Shown here piece by piece: positions 1-6,841 of a DNA stretch of 9,231 nucleotides. How positions within the stretch are numbered: the stretch's first letter is position 1; each line of letters opens with the position of its first letter. Below the pieces are notes generated by a model that was not told where the DNA came from, ran no database searches, and saw only the letters and a program-made list of their open reading frames with translations. Both the position numbers and the translations under genes were made by a program. Source of the stretch: JAVVUQ01 sp036653075 (GTDB lineage: Bacteria; Bacillota; Clostridia; Christensenellales; CAG-314); contig JAVVUQ010000062.1 in assembly GCA_036653075.1 (NCBI GenBank), positions 1-9,231 on the forward strand, written 5' to 3'.

Positions 1-174
1 TATTGGCATCATTATCAATAACGTAGTTGCGTGCGCCGACTTTTCTGTGTGCTTTAAAACAATAAGCAATACAATAACTGATAACACACCTCCTCCACTT
101 CCTAAAAATCCATTGATTAGTCCTATTACACTTCCCGATATTAATAATATACTATTTATGGTTTTATCTTTCAA
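1..174 (-). CDS. TauE/SafE-family membrane permease, N-terminal part (cut by window edge)
   Basis: Reading the minus strand from 174 gives 58 open codons to the left edge, so this is the N-terminus of a longer gene. The peptide starts with KDKTIN, then a hydrophobic helix running into GLINGFLGSGGGV, a second hydrophobic stretch (LSVIVLLIVL) and SAHATTLLIMMPI. The glycine-rich turn followed by a hydrophobic helix and an A-T-T/S-L-type segment is the hallmark of TauE/SafE (sulfite exporter-like) permeases, which move small anions such as sulfite or sulfonates across the inner membrane. The actual substrate cannot be told from this fragment. The start is chosen as TTG (172-174) because an in-frame TAA lies immediately upstream (175-177) and no in-frame ATG precedes the glycine motif. 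Only a weak GAAAG ribosome site sits 5 nt upstream. It points away from the next gene, so it belongs to another transcription unit. Confidence 0.75.
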   Translation of the reverse strand, partial: MKDKTINSILLISGSVIGLINGFLGSGGGVLSVIVLLIVLKHTEKSAHATTLLIMMPI

Positions 175-228
175 TTATACTTTCAGCTTAACTATATGAA
201 TACTTTTATCAATTCATTTTATTTTTAA

Positions 229-259
229 ATCATTAACTATATTAATCATTATCTATATT
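229..259. repeat. Degenerate 16-bp tandem repeat, two copies
   Basis: The 15-mer ATCATTAACTATATT (229-243) recurs at 245-259 with one substitution, giving a 16-bp period. It lies 55-85 bp upstream of the TTG start of the TauE-like gene, where regulatory sites would be expected, but at this AT content a chance or slippage origin is just as likely. Confidence 0.5.
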
Positions 260-367
260 GAATTAATAAATTTTTTTTACTATATTATTTATACTTTATA
301 CTTTTTTATGTTTTAATTATTATTGTTTAGGTTATTAACTTTTTTTCACTTTAAAATCTAAATAGAA

Positions 368-434
368 TTTACATTTTTACTATAAAAATTACATATAACT
401 TTTACATATTTATTATAAAAATCACATAAAAACT
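368..434. repeat. Degenerate 33/34-bp tandem repeat, two copies
   Basis: A unit beginning TTTACAT and containing TATAAAAAT and ACATA occupies 368-400. It is repeated head to tail at 401-434 with a few substitutions and one extra base. The unit is entirely A/T apart from a few C. It sits in the middle of the long intergenic region and has no evident coding role. Confidence 0.6.
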
Positions 435-727
435 TATTTCGATGATATTAAAGCTGTTAACATTCGTTTAAAATTGACAGTGTATAATAATATAAAAATA
501 TAGGATGATTAAATTTTACGTAAATATTTTTTATTTTTATCGTAAATTTACTTTTTTTGTCCTCATATTTGCCTTGCCTGCCCCCTCTTGCTATTAGTTT
601 AAACAATTTTGAATTTTTTATTGCAAAATGTATGTAAATGTAATTGATTTTTTACGCGTTTTGTATTAGAATAGTATAGTAACTTTTAATAGGTGGATAT
701 ATTGCATTTTTGAATGCGTGATATAAA

Positions 728-783
728 TTGACAAATGATATATTGACAGTTTATTTAGCGTTTATGCCGATTGAATTTTGACA
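728..783 (+). promoter_or_regulatory. Cluster of three TTGACA (-35-like) hexamers
   Basis: Exact consensus -35 hexamers occur at 728-733, 743-748 and 778-783, all on the plus strand and all facing the CBM-like gene. None has a good TATAAT partner at 16-18 bp: the first faces TTTATT/TTATTT near 750-756, and the third faces TAAATA at 798 with only a 14-bp gap. They may be overlapping weak or activator-dependent promoters, or repeated binding sites. A fourth TTGACA lies at 474-479. Confidence 0.35.
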
Positions 784-926
784 AGGTGTTGCGCGCATAA
801 ATATTGCGTATTTAATATTTTGTTTTAAATATTTAAACAGGTTTAATAATGCAAAGTATCAACTTACACGTTTACATTACCGCCGAACGAGAAGCATAAT
901 AATTACATTTTTTTATTTGTTAAAAT

Positions 927-935
927 TGATATAAA
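927..935 (+). promoter_or_regulatory. Extended -10 promoter candidate for the CBM-like gene
   Basis: TGATATAAA matches the extended -10 pattern TG-N-TATAAT with one mismatch, and no clear -35 box lies 17 bp upstream. It would place the transcript start near 942 and leave a leader of roughly 77 nt before the ATG at 1019. It also argues against translation starting at the ATG at 938, which would lie at or before the transcript start. Confidence 0.4.
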
Positions 936-1007
936 CTATGATTGAGAAATGTATAACACAAAATTTTGTTTATTATGAACTTGGGCGGAAGAAACATCAT
1001 ATATTAC

Positions 1008-1013
1008 AGGTGG
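1008..1013 (+). promoter_or_regulatory. Ribosome binding site deciding the 1019 start
   Basis: AGGTGG lies 5 nt upstream of the ATG at 1019. The alternative in-frame ATG at 938 has no purine-rich site in front of it and would add 27 residues of ordinary, non-signal-like sequence. Confidence 0.7.
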
Positions 1014-1018
1014 TTAAA

Positions 1019-3493
1019 ATGAGTAAAAACAACAAGACCTATGCTACGACCGGAAACGGAGCTCCGGTTAGTAAAGTGGTAAACAAAAATCTGCTTCGGG
1101 AAAAAGTAATCGTTTTGTCAGTTTTGCTATTATTTGTAGCGGCTGTTATTACGGGTACTATAATCTACGCTAACTATGAAGCGCCTATTTATTCGGAAAT
1201 TACGAATAAGTCTGACGCATTAGAAGAAAGCAAAGCAATTATTAAAAACGGTGGTTTTGATATCGTTGAGGAAAGCAAAAATCAAAAGTTAGGATTTCCG
1301 TTATACGCAAAAAACTGGACGTTGAATCTCGAAAATAATGCTAAAACCATTGCTGGTGTTATTCCAACATCTAATGAGCTTTGGGCTAAGGCAGAAAAAC
1401 ACCTTAAAGGGTTAGGAATCACTACAAGTAATCCTGGCGTGCCTAATACTACTGATAAAAATGAAGATGTAGACAAAAATTTTGTCTATATGATTTCTAA
1501 TAAGGAAAATACTTATGCAAGCATAAAAACTTACTCAAGTATTCAAATTAGCGCTAAAAGTTACAATAAATTGACTTTCTGGGTTAAAACTGAAAACGTA
1601 AGCGGTAGCGATGCGTATATTTGGGTTAAAAAGTCCAGCAGCGCTTCTACTGCCGATGTTTCTTTTACTGGCATTGTAAGCGGCGAATGGAAACAATATT
1701 CTATTTATATTGAAGGTAGTGATACTGGCGCTTCATCTGTATATCTTGAAGTGGGCTTAGGACAAAATACCACCAATGGTTATGATAACTCAAAAGGTAC
1801 TATCTTTATTGATAATATCGTGTTGGCATCAACTACTAAAGGCGATTATCTTGACTATGTTAAAGCTGGCGATAATGATACCATCAAAACTTATTCTTTC
1901 TATACTGATAAAAAACGTACTAATATCGCTCGTATTGACCGCACTGATAGCGACTTTGAAGAAATTACTGCCGAGCAATATACTACCGAACAAAATGGCG
2001 CAAAATTCCCATTTTCAGTAAAAGATGATTTAGAATCAAAGGTTTATAAACTTCAGAATTTAGGAAACAACTGCAAAGGCGGACAACTTATTGAAGCTTT
2101 ATCAGTTAAATCTCCTTCTACTTCTACGCACTTCCGTTTATCTTTCTATATTCGCACTGTTGGATTACGCATTGACCAAGGCGCTAATATTTATATGTAC
2201 GATTCAGCCGATAAACTTAATGGCGACAAAACTACTTTCTTTTCAAAAATTAAAACTACTGAAAATATCGAAAAAGATACCTTCAATGGTTGGGTACAAT
2301 ATAGTTTCTATGTTAAACCTTCAAATACTGTCAACTATAATATGCAACTTGAAATTTGGCTTGGCGATATGATTCACGGCGAAAATATCATTGACCCTGT
2401 TAATGGCACTTTATATGTTACTGATATTGAACTTAACGAAATTAATATGGATGATTATTCTAAAGCTACTGCGGATTCATTCTCCAAAAAAGTTGATTTG
2501 ACTTCTGCTGCCTTTACTCCAATGGGTACTTCCACATTACCGAACGGCTCTTTTGAGAATTACGCTACTAACGTTTCTTCAAACGTATATCCTTTCGCTG
2601 TTTCAAATTGGACGGCTGACGCTCAATATAAAATTGGCGATATCAATTTCGGAATCGTTGGAAAGAACCACGTAAATAACGCAACTTTGCCTCTCCCGAT
2701 TGCTTCAACTGACTTTATCAATAATAGCGACGATGTTATTCACGAACTCTATATCTATAACAAAATAGCTTCTTCTTTCGGCGTTCGTAGTGAAAAAATA
2801 TCATTGCTCGCTCAAGGTTATTATAGAATTAGCGTCGCTGCTAAGGCTCTAAATGGCGGAAAAGTTTATGTCTACCTCACTGGCGATATCGATTTATCCA
2901 ATAACGGCCTTACCACGGAGAATAATTGCTACTCCCCTGACGAAGTTAAATTAGCTAACGGATTTGTTCAATATAATTTCTATATCGCTACTGGCGCTAA
3001 ACCTAAAACTGTTTATTTATCATTATATAATGGTATGATAAATCCTAAAGACGATACCGAAAAAGCTCCAGCTAATAGCGCAGTATTATTTGACATAGCA
3101 GATTATTCAACCATTACAAAAGAAAATTTCATTAAACTTTCAGCTGTTCCTAAAGAAGATGATAAGAAATCTGTTCAAATCTTCGAAACTTATAAAACTG
3201 AAGACGAAAATGGAAAACCAATAGTTGTTGGTAAATTGACATCAAAATACGACAATATCGTCGGCTTGGATATTTCTGGCGAATTAGGCGACCAAAGACC
3301 TAACGACCCTGAAAAAGAACCCGAAAAAGACGATTCAGCCGAACCAGCAGCTCCTATTGACTTATTGACTTTGATGATTTCTCTTGCTACTCTGCTTATG
3401 ATAGCCGCTGTTATTGTCGCTATTATTACCGTTGTTAAACGTAAAGCATCTAAAGCGAAAAAATTAGGAACGCCTCCGTCTAAGAAAAAATAA
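1019..3493 (+). CDS. Double-anchored membrane protein with three CBM-like domains
   Basis: I do not recognise a named family for this 824-residue protein. Residues 1-29 are polar and basic, and a membrane helix follows at about 30-51 (VIVLSVLLLFVAAVITGTII). Three similar beta-rich units come next, at about 77-275, 330-475 and 508-700. Units 1 and 3 begin with a GF/GSFE...P...NW motif, and each unit has alternating strands (TFWVKT, RLSFYIRT, RISVAAKA), a W/FVQY-F/IY- or WKQYSIYI strand and a closing strand such as GTIFIDNI or GTLYVTDI. This pattern resembles CBM4/9-type carbohydrate-binding jelly rolls. An acidic PEKEPEKDDSAEP linker (about 764-775) leads to a second membrane helix (about 781-805) and a basic tail ending SKKK. 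It probably sits outside the membrane, tethered at both ends, and binds glycans or wall polymers; no catalytic motif is seen. It is monocistronic, with a terminator 43 nt after the stop. The start is chosen from the AGGTGG site. Confidence 0.8.
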   Translation: MSKNNKTYATTGNGAPVSKVVNKNLLREKVIVLSVLLLFVAAVITGTIIYANYEAPIYSEITNKSDALEESKAIIKNGGFDIVEESKNQKLGFPLYAKNWTLNLENNAKTIAGVIPTSNELWAKAEKHLKGLGITTSNPGVPNTTDKNEDVDKNFVYMISNKENTYASIKTYSSIQISAKSYNKLTFWVKTENVSGSDAYIWVKKSSSASTADVSFTGIVSGEWKQYSIYIEGSDTGASSVYLEVGLGQNTTNGYDNSKGTIFIDNIVLASTTKGDYLDYVKAGDNDTIKTYSFYTDKKRTNIARIDRTDSDFEEITAEQYTTEQNGAKFPFSVKDDLESKVYKLQNLGNNCKGGQLIEALSVKSPSTSTHFRLSFYIRTVGLRIDQGANIYMYDSADKLNGDKTTFFSKIKTTENIEKDTFNGWVQYSFYVKPSNTVNYNMQLEIWLGDMIHGENIIDPVNGTLYVTDIELNEINMDDYSKATADSFSKKVDLTSAAFTPMGTSTLPNGSFENYATNVSSNVYPFAVSNWTADAQYKIGDINFGIVGKNHVNNATLPLPIASTDFINNSDDVIHELYIYNKIASSFGVRSEKISLLAQGYYRISVAAKALNGGKVYVYLTGDIDLSNNGLTTENNCYSPDEVKLANGFVQYNFYIATGAKPKTVYLSLYNGMINPKDDTEKAPANSAVLFDIADYSTITKENFIKLSAVPKEDDKKSVQIFETYKTEDENGKPIVVGKLTSKYDNIVGLDISGELGDQRPNDPEKEPEKDDSAEPAAPIDLLTLMISLATLLMIAAVIVAIITVVKRKASKAKKLGTPPSKKK

Positions 3494-3535
3494 TTCACTT
3501 TAATTACATCAGTAAATTTAGTCTTGTTTAGTATT

Positions 3536-3569
3536 AAAGGCAAAGCCAATTAATTGGCTTTGCCTTTTT
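3536..3569 (+). terminator. Strong intrinsic terminator of the CBM-like gene
   Basis: Positions 3536-3567 form a perfect 32-bp palindrome (arms AAAGGCAAAGCCAATT and its complement), overlapping a run of five T at 3565-3569. It lies 43 nt after the TAA. The run of A on its left side means it could also stop transcripts arriving from the convergent gene on the minus strand. Confidence 0.92.
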
Positions 3570-3672
3570 GTTAACTTTATTTATATGAACCTTTATTTTT
3601 TACTAACTTATTATTTATCAAATTAAATTTCTACAACCTCATACTTTTTTTGAAATATTATCTATTCATAAT

Positions 3673-3748
3673 TTTATAATTCTATTCCATTGCTTTATTA
3701 TATTGCTTTATTTATAATTCTATTCCATAGCTTTATTATATTGTTTTA
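3673..3748. repeat. 38-bp tandem duplication
   Basis: The unit at 3673-3710, which contains ATTCTATTCCAT and GCTTTATTATATTG, is repeated immediately at 3711-3748 with two substitutions (3691 T versus 3729 A; 3706 C versus 3744 T). The close identity suggests a fairly recent slippage or duplication event in non-coding DNA. Confidence 0.85.
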
Positions 3749-3777
3749 TTTAAATTTAATCAATTTTAAATTTAAAT
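3748..3777. repeat. AT-only inverted repeat downstream of the GGDEF gene
   Basis: The 12-nt arm ATTTAAATTTAA (3748-3759) is perfectly complementary to 3766-3777, with the 6-nt loop TCAATT. It lies 84-113 nt past the stop of the minus-strand GGDEF gene and could form a weak terminator or a 3'-end structure. With no G or C in the stem it would be unstable, and chance is possible. Confidence 0.35.
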
Positions 3778-3860
3778 TTTGGATACTTTACACTTTACGC
3801 AATTAAATTTATAAATAGTTTTAAGTTAATAACATATTACTATTTACAATTAAGGAACAA

Positions 3861-6557
3861 TTATAATATATCATTTTGAGTTTTAATATCTTTTGCCATA
3901 TCAAATAATGAAAGTAGATATAGCGAGTTATCGTTATTTTCGTCTGCATACGAACCTTTAATCATTATTTCTTTTGAATCGCCTATTATATTTGATGTTT
4001 TGATTACGTATTTGATAGGTGTTTTTTCAGCTTTACATTTAACAAAAGCAGATATTAAACCATTTAAGTAATCAGGATTTATTAATAGATATATATTTAG
4101 TTTAATTCTATCAAAAACTTGTTTTGAGCAGTTTAGCAATTCAATTACAGCGTTGTTATAATAAATTATTTCTGCTGTATCCTTAAAGACTTCAACGACA
4201 ATGATTGCGTCAGGACTATTATTCAATATACTTTCCACTTTAGCCGACATTTTTTTATGTTCTGTAATATCGTTAACAACAGCCATAAATACAGGTAATT
4301 TGCTTTCGGCGTAAGGTATCTTGATAGCTCTTAAGCTACGCCACATAATATTATGTTTTTCGCTAATTGTTCTAAAAGTAATTTCTATTAATTCATTTGA
4401 TGTAACACCACTTTGCAGCGCATTATAAACCTTTGTTATATCATCAGGATGGACGTATGTATCGACAAACCTATTTATATTAGAAACATCTTCTTCCGTC
4501 CTACCTGTCATTTTGTAAAAGCTCGGACTGCAATAGATAGCTCTGACACGGTCGCTCACTTCTAATAGCATTACACCGCCCATCATATAATTAAGTAATG
4601 TTCTAAATTGAATATTTACGCTATTACGTGACAAATCTCCTAATAATACCGTAGAAGTAGCCGATTCGCCAAAATCATTTTCAATTGCATTGTCATAAAA
4701 GCTACATGCGTTTTTCCCTTTACCTTTCGCTTTATACAGCGCTTTATCCGCCTCATTATACAAAGCGTCAAAGCTCTTATCGTTAGCGTTATATATAGAT
4801 ATTCCAACGCTACCTGTTATGACAACTTCCTTATTTTTTTCAATATGCATATACTGCAATGTTTCGCTTAATTCATTGGCTTTTAGCATTATCATACTAT
4901 CTAACATCGTATTTTTTTGTAACACTAAAAATTCATCTCCGCCTATTCTGCCTACTATATCGTTAGATTTAAAGATATTTTTTATTTCAAACGCCATTGA
5001 AGCAATAGTTTTATCCCCTTCAGAATGTCCAAATTTATCATTTATTAGTTTGAAGTTATCTAAATCTATAAAGTATAACGTATGTCTACCATATTTTCCA
5101 TCACCGCTTAAATAGTTTTCAATTTTTTGTATTGTAGCGTCGTGATTTAACATTCCCGTCATTGAATCAACTTCTGCCAATGTTGATAATTTTTGCATTT
5201 TTTTGTATTTTTCGTCGACGCTGCTTATTTTACCAACTATTTTAATAGGTTTCCCGATTGCATTATACAGCATTTTATATTCCATTCTATGCCACGCAAT
5301 ATTTCCGTCCGCTACGTAAGTGCGATATTCGCTAAAACTGTGATCTAATCCATTTTTTATGTCCTCGCCTAACCGTTTAAACTCATCTGCATCCTCTTTT
5401 AGCACATACGGATGTTCGTTAACTAAATCACTTATTTTGCTCAATATTGGTTCTCTACCATATATATTTTTATATAATGAATTAAATTTAAGCTCGTCCG
5501 TTTCTATATTTCCTTCAAACAAAACGCTATCGCTGAATGTTGCAACCGTCATATATCTTGCTTCGCTTTGGCGAAGCGCTTCTTTTTCATTTGCAAGCAA
5601 AGCGTTCCTCTTTTTCTCTTTTAGGTATATAAACACAAATATTAGCGCCATTGCGAAAAAAATCATTCCTGTTAAAATATAATACTGTTTTGAAAATTCC
5701 GTTGTTTTATCGTCAATCCATTTACTTTCGATTATATTTATGATATGCCAATTATTGTATGATAATGGCATATATAAGGCGTAATATTTCTGTTTATTTA
5801 TTTTGCAAGATACAATTCCGTTTTTATTGATAGCTAAATCTTCTTTAAGTTGTGTAATGCTGCCATTATAAAATTTGACATTTTCTAATTCGTCAAATAC
5901 GTTAGTTCCGTTTATTATTTCAAAATCACTGATATTTTCAATTATCTTATTACCATTTTTATCGCTAATTATTGAATTTGTTTCTTTTCCAAAGATATCT
6001 AAAATTAATGTTTCCTTAAACGCTTCTTCGTTATAGCCCGCTGATATTATGCTTTTAGCGCCATTTTTATCCCATACTAACACTGACAGTATCATATGCG
6101 CTTGGCTATGCAATCCACTTGCGCCATAATACAGGCTTCTATTTTGTTTAACTGCTTGCAAAAAAAACGCTCCATTTTTGTCTAAGCTTTTCTCTTTATC
6201 GTCTGATTCTATCGCCATTCCAGTTTCTATATCGATTACGGCAACAAATGAAAAAGATGCTACTTTCTTTATCGATTCTAATTCTTCTAACATCTCAATA
6301 TAATCGTAATTTTCTATCTTCCCTAATCTATTGGCGTATGCTTCGATTAATACATAATATCCGTTAATCTCCGATTTTAATGTATGTAATTGTTCTTTTG
6401 TACTACTTTGCAACACTTCTATCGTTAATTCTTTTATTTTATTGTTTGCTGTTACATTATATAATAATATAGTAACTACTAAAAACGTAACTAACACAAC
6501 CGATATAATAATTATCAATATTTTCTTTTTATACTTTTTCATTGGTAAACACTGCAT
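3861..6557 (-). CDS. Membrane diguanylate cyclase: Cache-like sensor, PAS, GGDEF, two PAS-like
   Basis: This 898-residue protein makes c-di-GMP from two GTP. A membrane helix (about 12-34) is followed by an extracytoplasmic region (about 35-290) resembling a double Cache sensor and a second helix (about 291-312). A PAS-like domain follows (about 330-448; YRTYVADGNIAWHRMEY). The cyclase domain covers about 455-622, with DNFKLINDKFGHSEGD (500-515) and an intact GGDEF signature (539-543), so catalysis is expected. The inhibitory I-site position reads KSND (530-533) rather than RxxD, so product inhibition may be weakened. Two more PAS-like domains come after it (about 650-765 with VHPDD and ending VNDITEHKK; about 770-885 with SPDAIIVVE), which is unusual because GGDEF is commonly last. 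No EAL or kinase domain is present. The start is uncertain: ATG at 6557 or at 6542 (MKKYKKK). Neither has a well-spaced ribosome site; GAGGAG at 6576-6581 is 18 nt from the first. The gene stands alone. Confidence 0.9.
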   Translation of the reverse strand: MQCLPMKKYKKKILIIIISVVLVTFLVVTILLYNVTANNKIKELTIEVLQSSTKEQLHTLKSEINGYYVLIEAYANRLGKIENYDYIEMLEELESIKKVASFSFVAVIDIETGMAIESDDKEKSLDKNGAFFLQAVKQNRSLYYGASGLHSQAHMILSVLVWDKNGAKSIISAGYNEEAFKETLILDIFGKETNSIISDKNGNKIIENISDFEIINGTNVFDELENVKFYNGSITQLKEDLAINKNGIVSCKINKQKYYALYMPLSYNNWHIINIIESKWIDDKTTEFSKQYYILTGMIFFAMALIFVFIYLKEKKRNALLANEKEALRQSEARYMTVATFSDSVLFEGNIETDELKFNSLYKNIYGREPILSKISDLVNEHPYVLKEDADEFKRLGEDIKNGLDHSFSEYRTYVADGNIAWHRMEYKMLYNAIGKPIKIVGKISSVDEKYKKMQKLSTLAEVDSMTGMLNHDATIQKIENYLSGDGKYGRHTLYFIDLDNFKLINDKFGHSEGDKTIASMAFEIKNIFKSNDIVGRIGGDEFLVLQKNTMLDSMIMLKANELSETLQYMHIEKNKEVVITGSVGISIYNANDKSFDALYNEADKALYKAKGKGKNACSFYDNAIENDFGESATSTVLLGDLSRNSVNIQFRTLLNYMMGGVMLLEVSDRVRAIYCSPSFYKMTGRTEEDVSNINRFVDTYVHPDDITKVYNALQSGVTSNELIEITFRTISEKHNIMWRSLRAIKIPYAESKLPVFMAVVNDITEHKKMSAKVESILNNSPDAIIVVEVFKDTAEIIYYNNAVIELLNCSKQVFDRIKLNIYLLINPDYLNGLISAFVKCKAEKTPIKYVIKTSNIIGDSKEIMIKGSYADENNDNSLYLLSLFDMAKDIKTQNDIL

Positions 6558-6620
6558 TCCGATAATTAACGAAATCTCCTCGAATTATTTTTTCTTTTTT
6601 TTCCTAACCATTCAATAATT

Positions 6621-6648
6621 TCTATAATATTGAATATATTCAAAACAA
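6621..6648 (-). promoter_or_regulatory. Possible promoter and operator of the GGDEF gene
   Basis: On the minus strand TTGTTT (6648-6643) and TATAGA (6626-6621) are spaced by 16 bp. The spacer holds the perfect 14-bp palindrome TTGAATATATTCAA (6630-6643), where a dimeric repressor could sit. A further ATTCAATA (6610-6617) is complementary to 6628-6635. The match to consensus is moderate and the area is AT-rich. Confidence 0.3.
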
Positions 6649-6664
6649 TAGTTTTGGGGATTCC

Positions 6665-6706
6665 AAAAGACTATATTAAACATTTGTATTTTTAATATAG
6701 TCTTTT
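6665..6706. terminator. Possible bidirectional terminator between nfnB and the GGDEF gene
   Basis: The 16-nt arm AAAAGACTATATTAAA (6665-6680) is perfectly complementary to 6691-6706, with a 10-nt loop. The outer A and T runs give a hairpin ending in TTTT in either direction. It lies about 136 nt beyond the nfnB stop and upstream of the GGDEF promoter, the right place to end the nfn transcript. The stem has only two G-C pairs, so it would be a weak terminator; it could instead be a protein-binding palindrome. Confidence 0.4.
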
Positions 6707-6755
6707 ATATTAAAGTTTAGATATATTTTTGTTTATTTTTAATAAATTGCTCGCA

Positions 6756-6775
6756 TTTAATATTTTTATATTAAA
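6756..6775. repeat. Small AT-only inverted repeat after nfnB
   Basis: TTTAATAT (6756-6763), a TTTT loop and ATATTAAA (6768-6775) form an 8-bp perfect stem 67-86 nt beyond the nfnB stop. The TTTAATAT word also forms part of the larger inverted repeat nearby. It may be a weak 3'-end structure. Confidence 0.3.
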
Positions 6776-6841
6776 ATATACCACGCTTTTGATGCAACTT
6801 TATATTATTTTTAGTATTATATATAACAACAAAATTCATCA

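Larger units (their letters stand above)
175..926. other. Long AT-rich intergenic region, no gene seen
   Basis: About 750 bp separate the divergent TauE-like gene and the CBM-like gene. I find no open frame with a ribosome site and a protein-like composition on either strand. The stretch is extremely AT-rich apart from a short pyrimidine-rich, GC-rich patch at about 568-590. It contains two degenerate tandem repeats (229-259 and 368-434), a TTGACA at 474-479 followed by A/T-rich possible -10 sequences, a weak imperfect hairpin (511-520 with 541-550) followed by seven T, and a cluster of three TTGACA boxes (728-783). It could hold a small RNA or long 5' leaders, but no known RNA family is recognisable by eye. 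Confidence 0.6.
3570..3860. other. AT-rich spacer between convergent genes
   Basis: About 290 bp with no open frame worth calling. It holds a 38-bp tandem duplication (3673-3748) and an all-A/T inverted repeat (3748-3777). As it lies between two convergent genes, no promoter is needed here and none is obvious. Confidence 0.6.

Noticed and set aside
368..434. CRISPR array
   Set aside because: Only two degenerate adjacent copies without unique spacers; no cas genes in the window.
841..937. Possible c-di-GMP (GEMM) riboswitch in the leader of the CBM-like gene
   Set aside because: A GGDEF gene is adjacent, so I looked, but the conserved GEMM sequence blocks are not present; ACCGCCGAACGAGAAGC has only superficial similarity.
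938..1018. ATG at 938 as start of the CBM-like protein
   Set aside because: No ribosome site, it falls at the predicted promoter, and AGGTGG at 1008-1013 fits ATG 1019 at a normal spacing.
3190..3549. Minus-strand open frame (119 codons) opposite the CBM-like gene's 3' end
   Set aside because: It overlaps the terminator and the coding C-terminal helix of the real gene; hydrophobicity arises from the complementary helix codons.
4819..5682. Two plus-strand open frames opposite the GGDEF gene
   Set aside because: Shadows of the cyclase and PAS coding region; no ribosome sites and Ser/Leu/Phe-rich translations.
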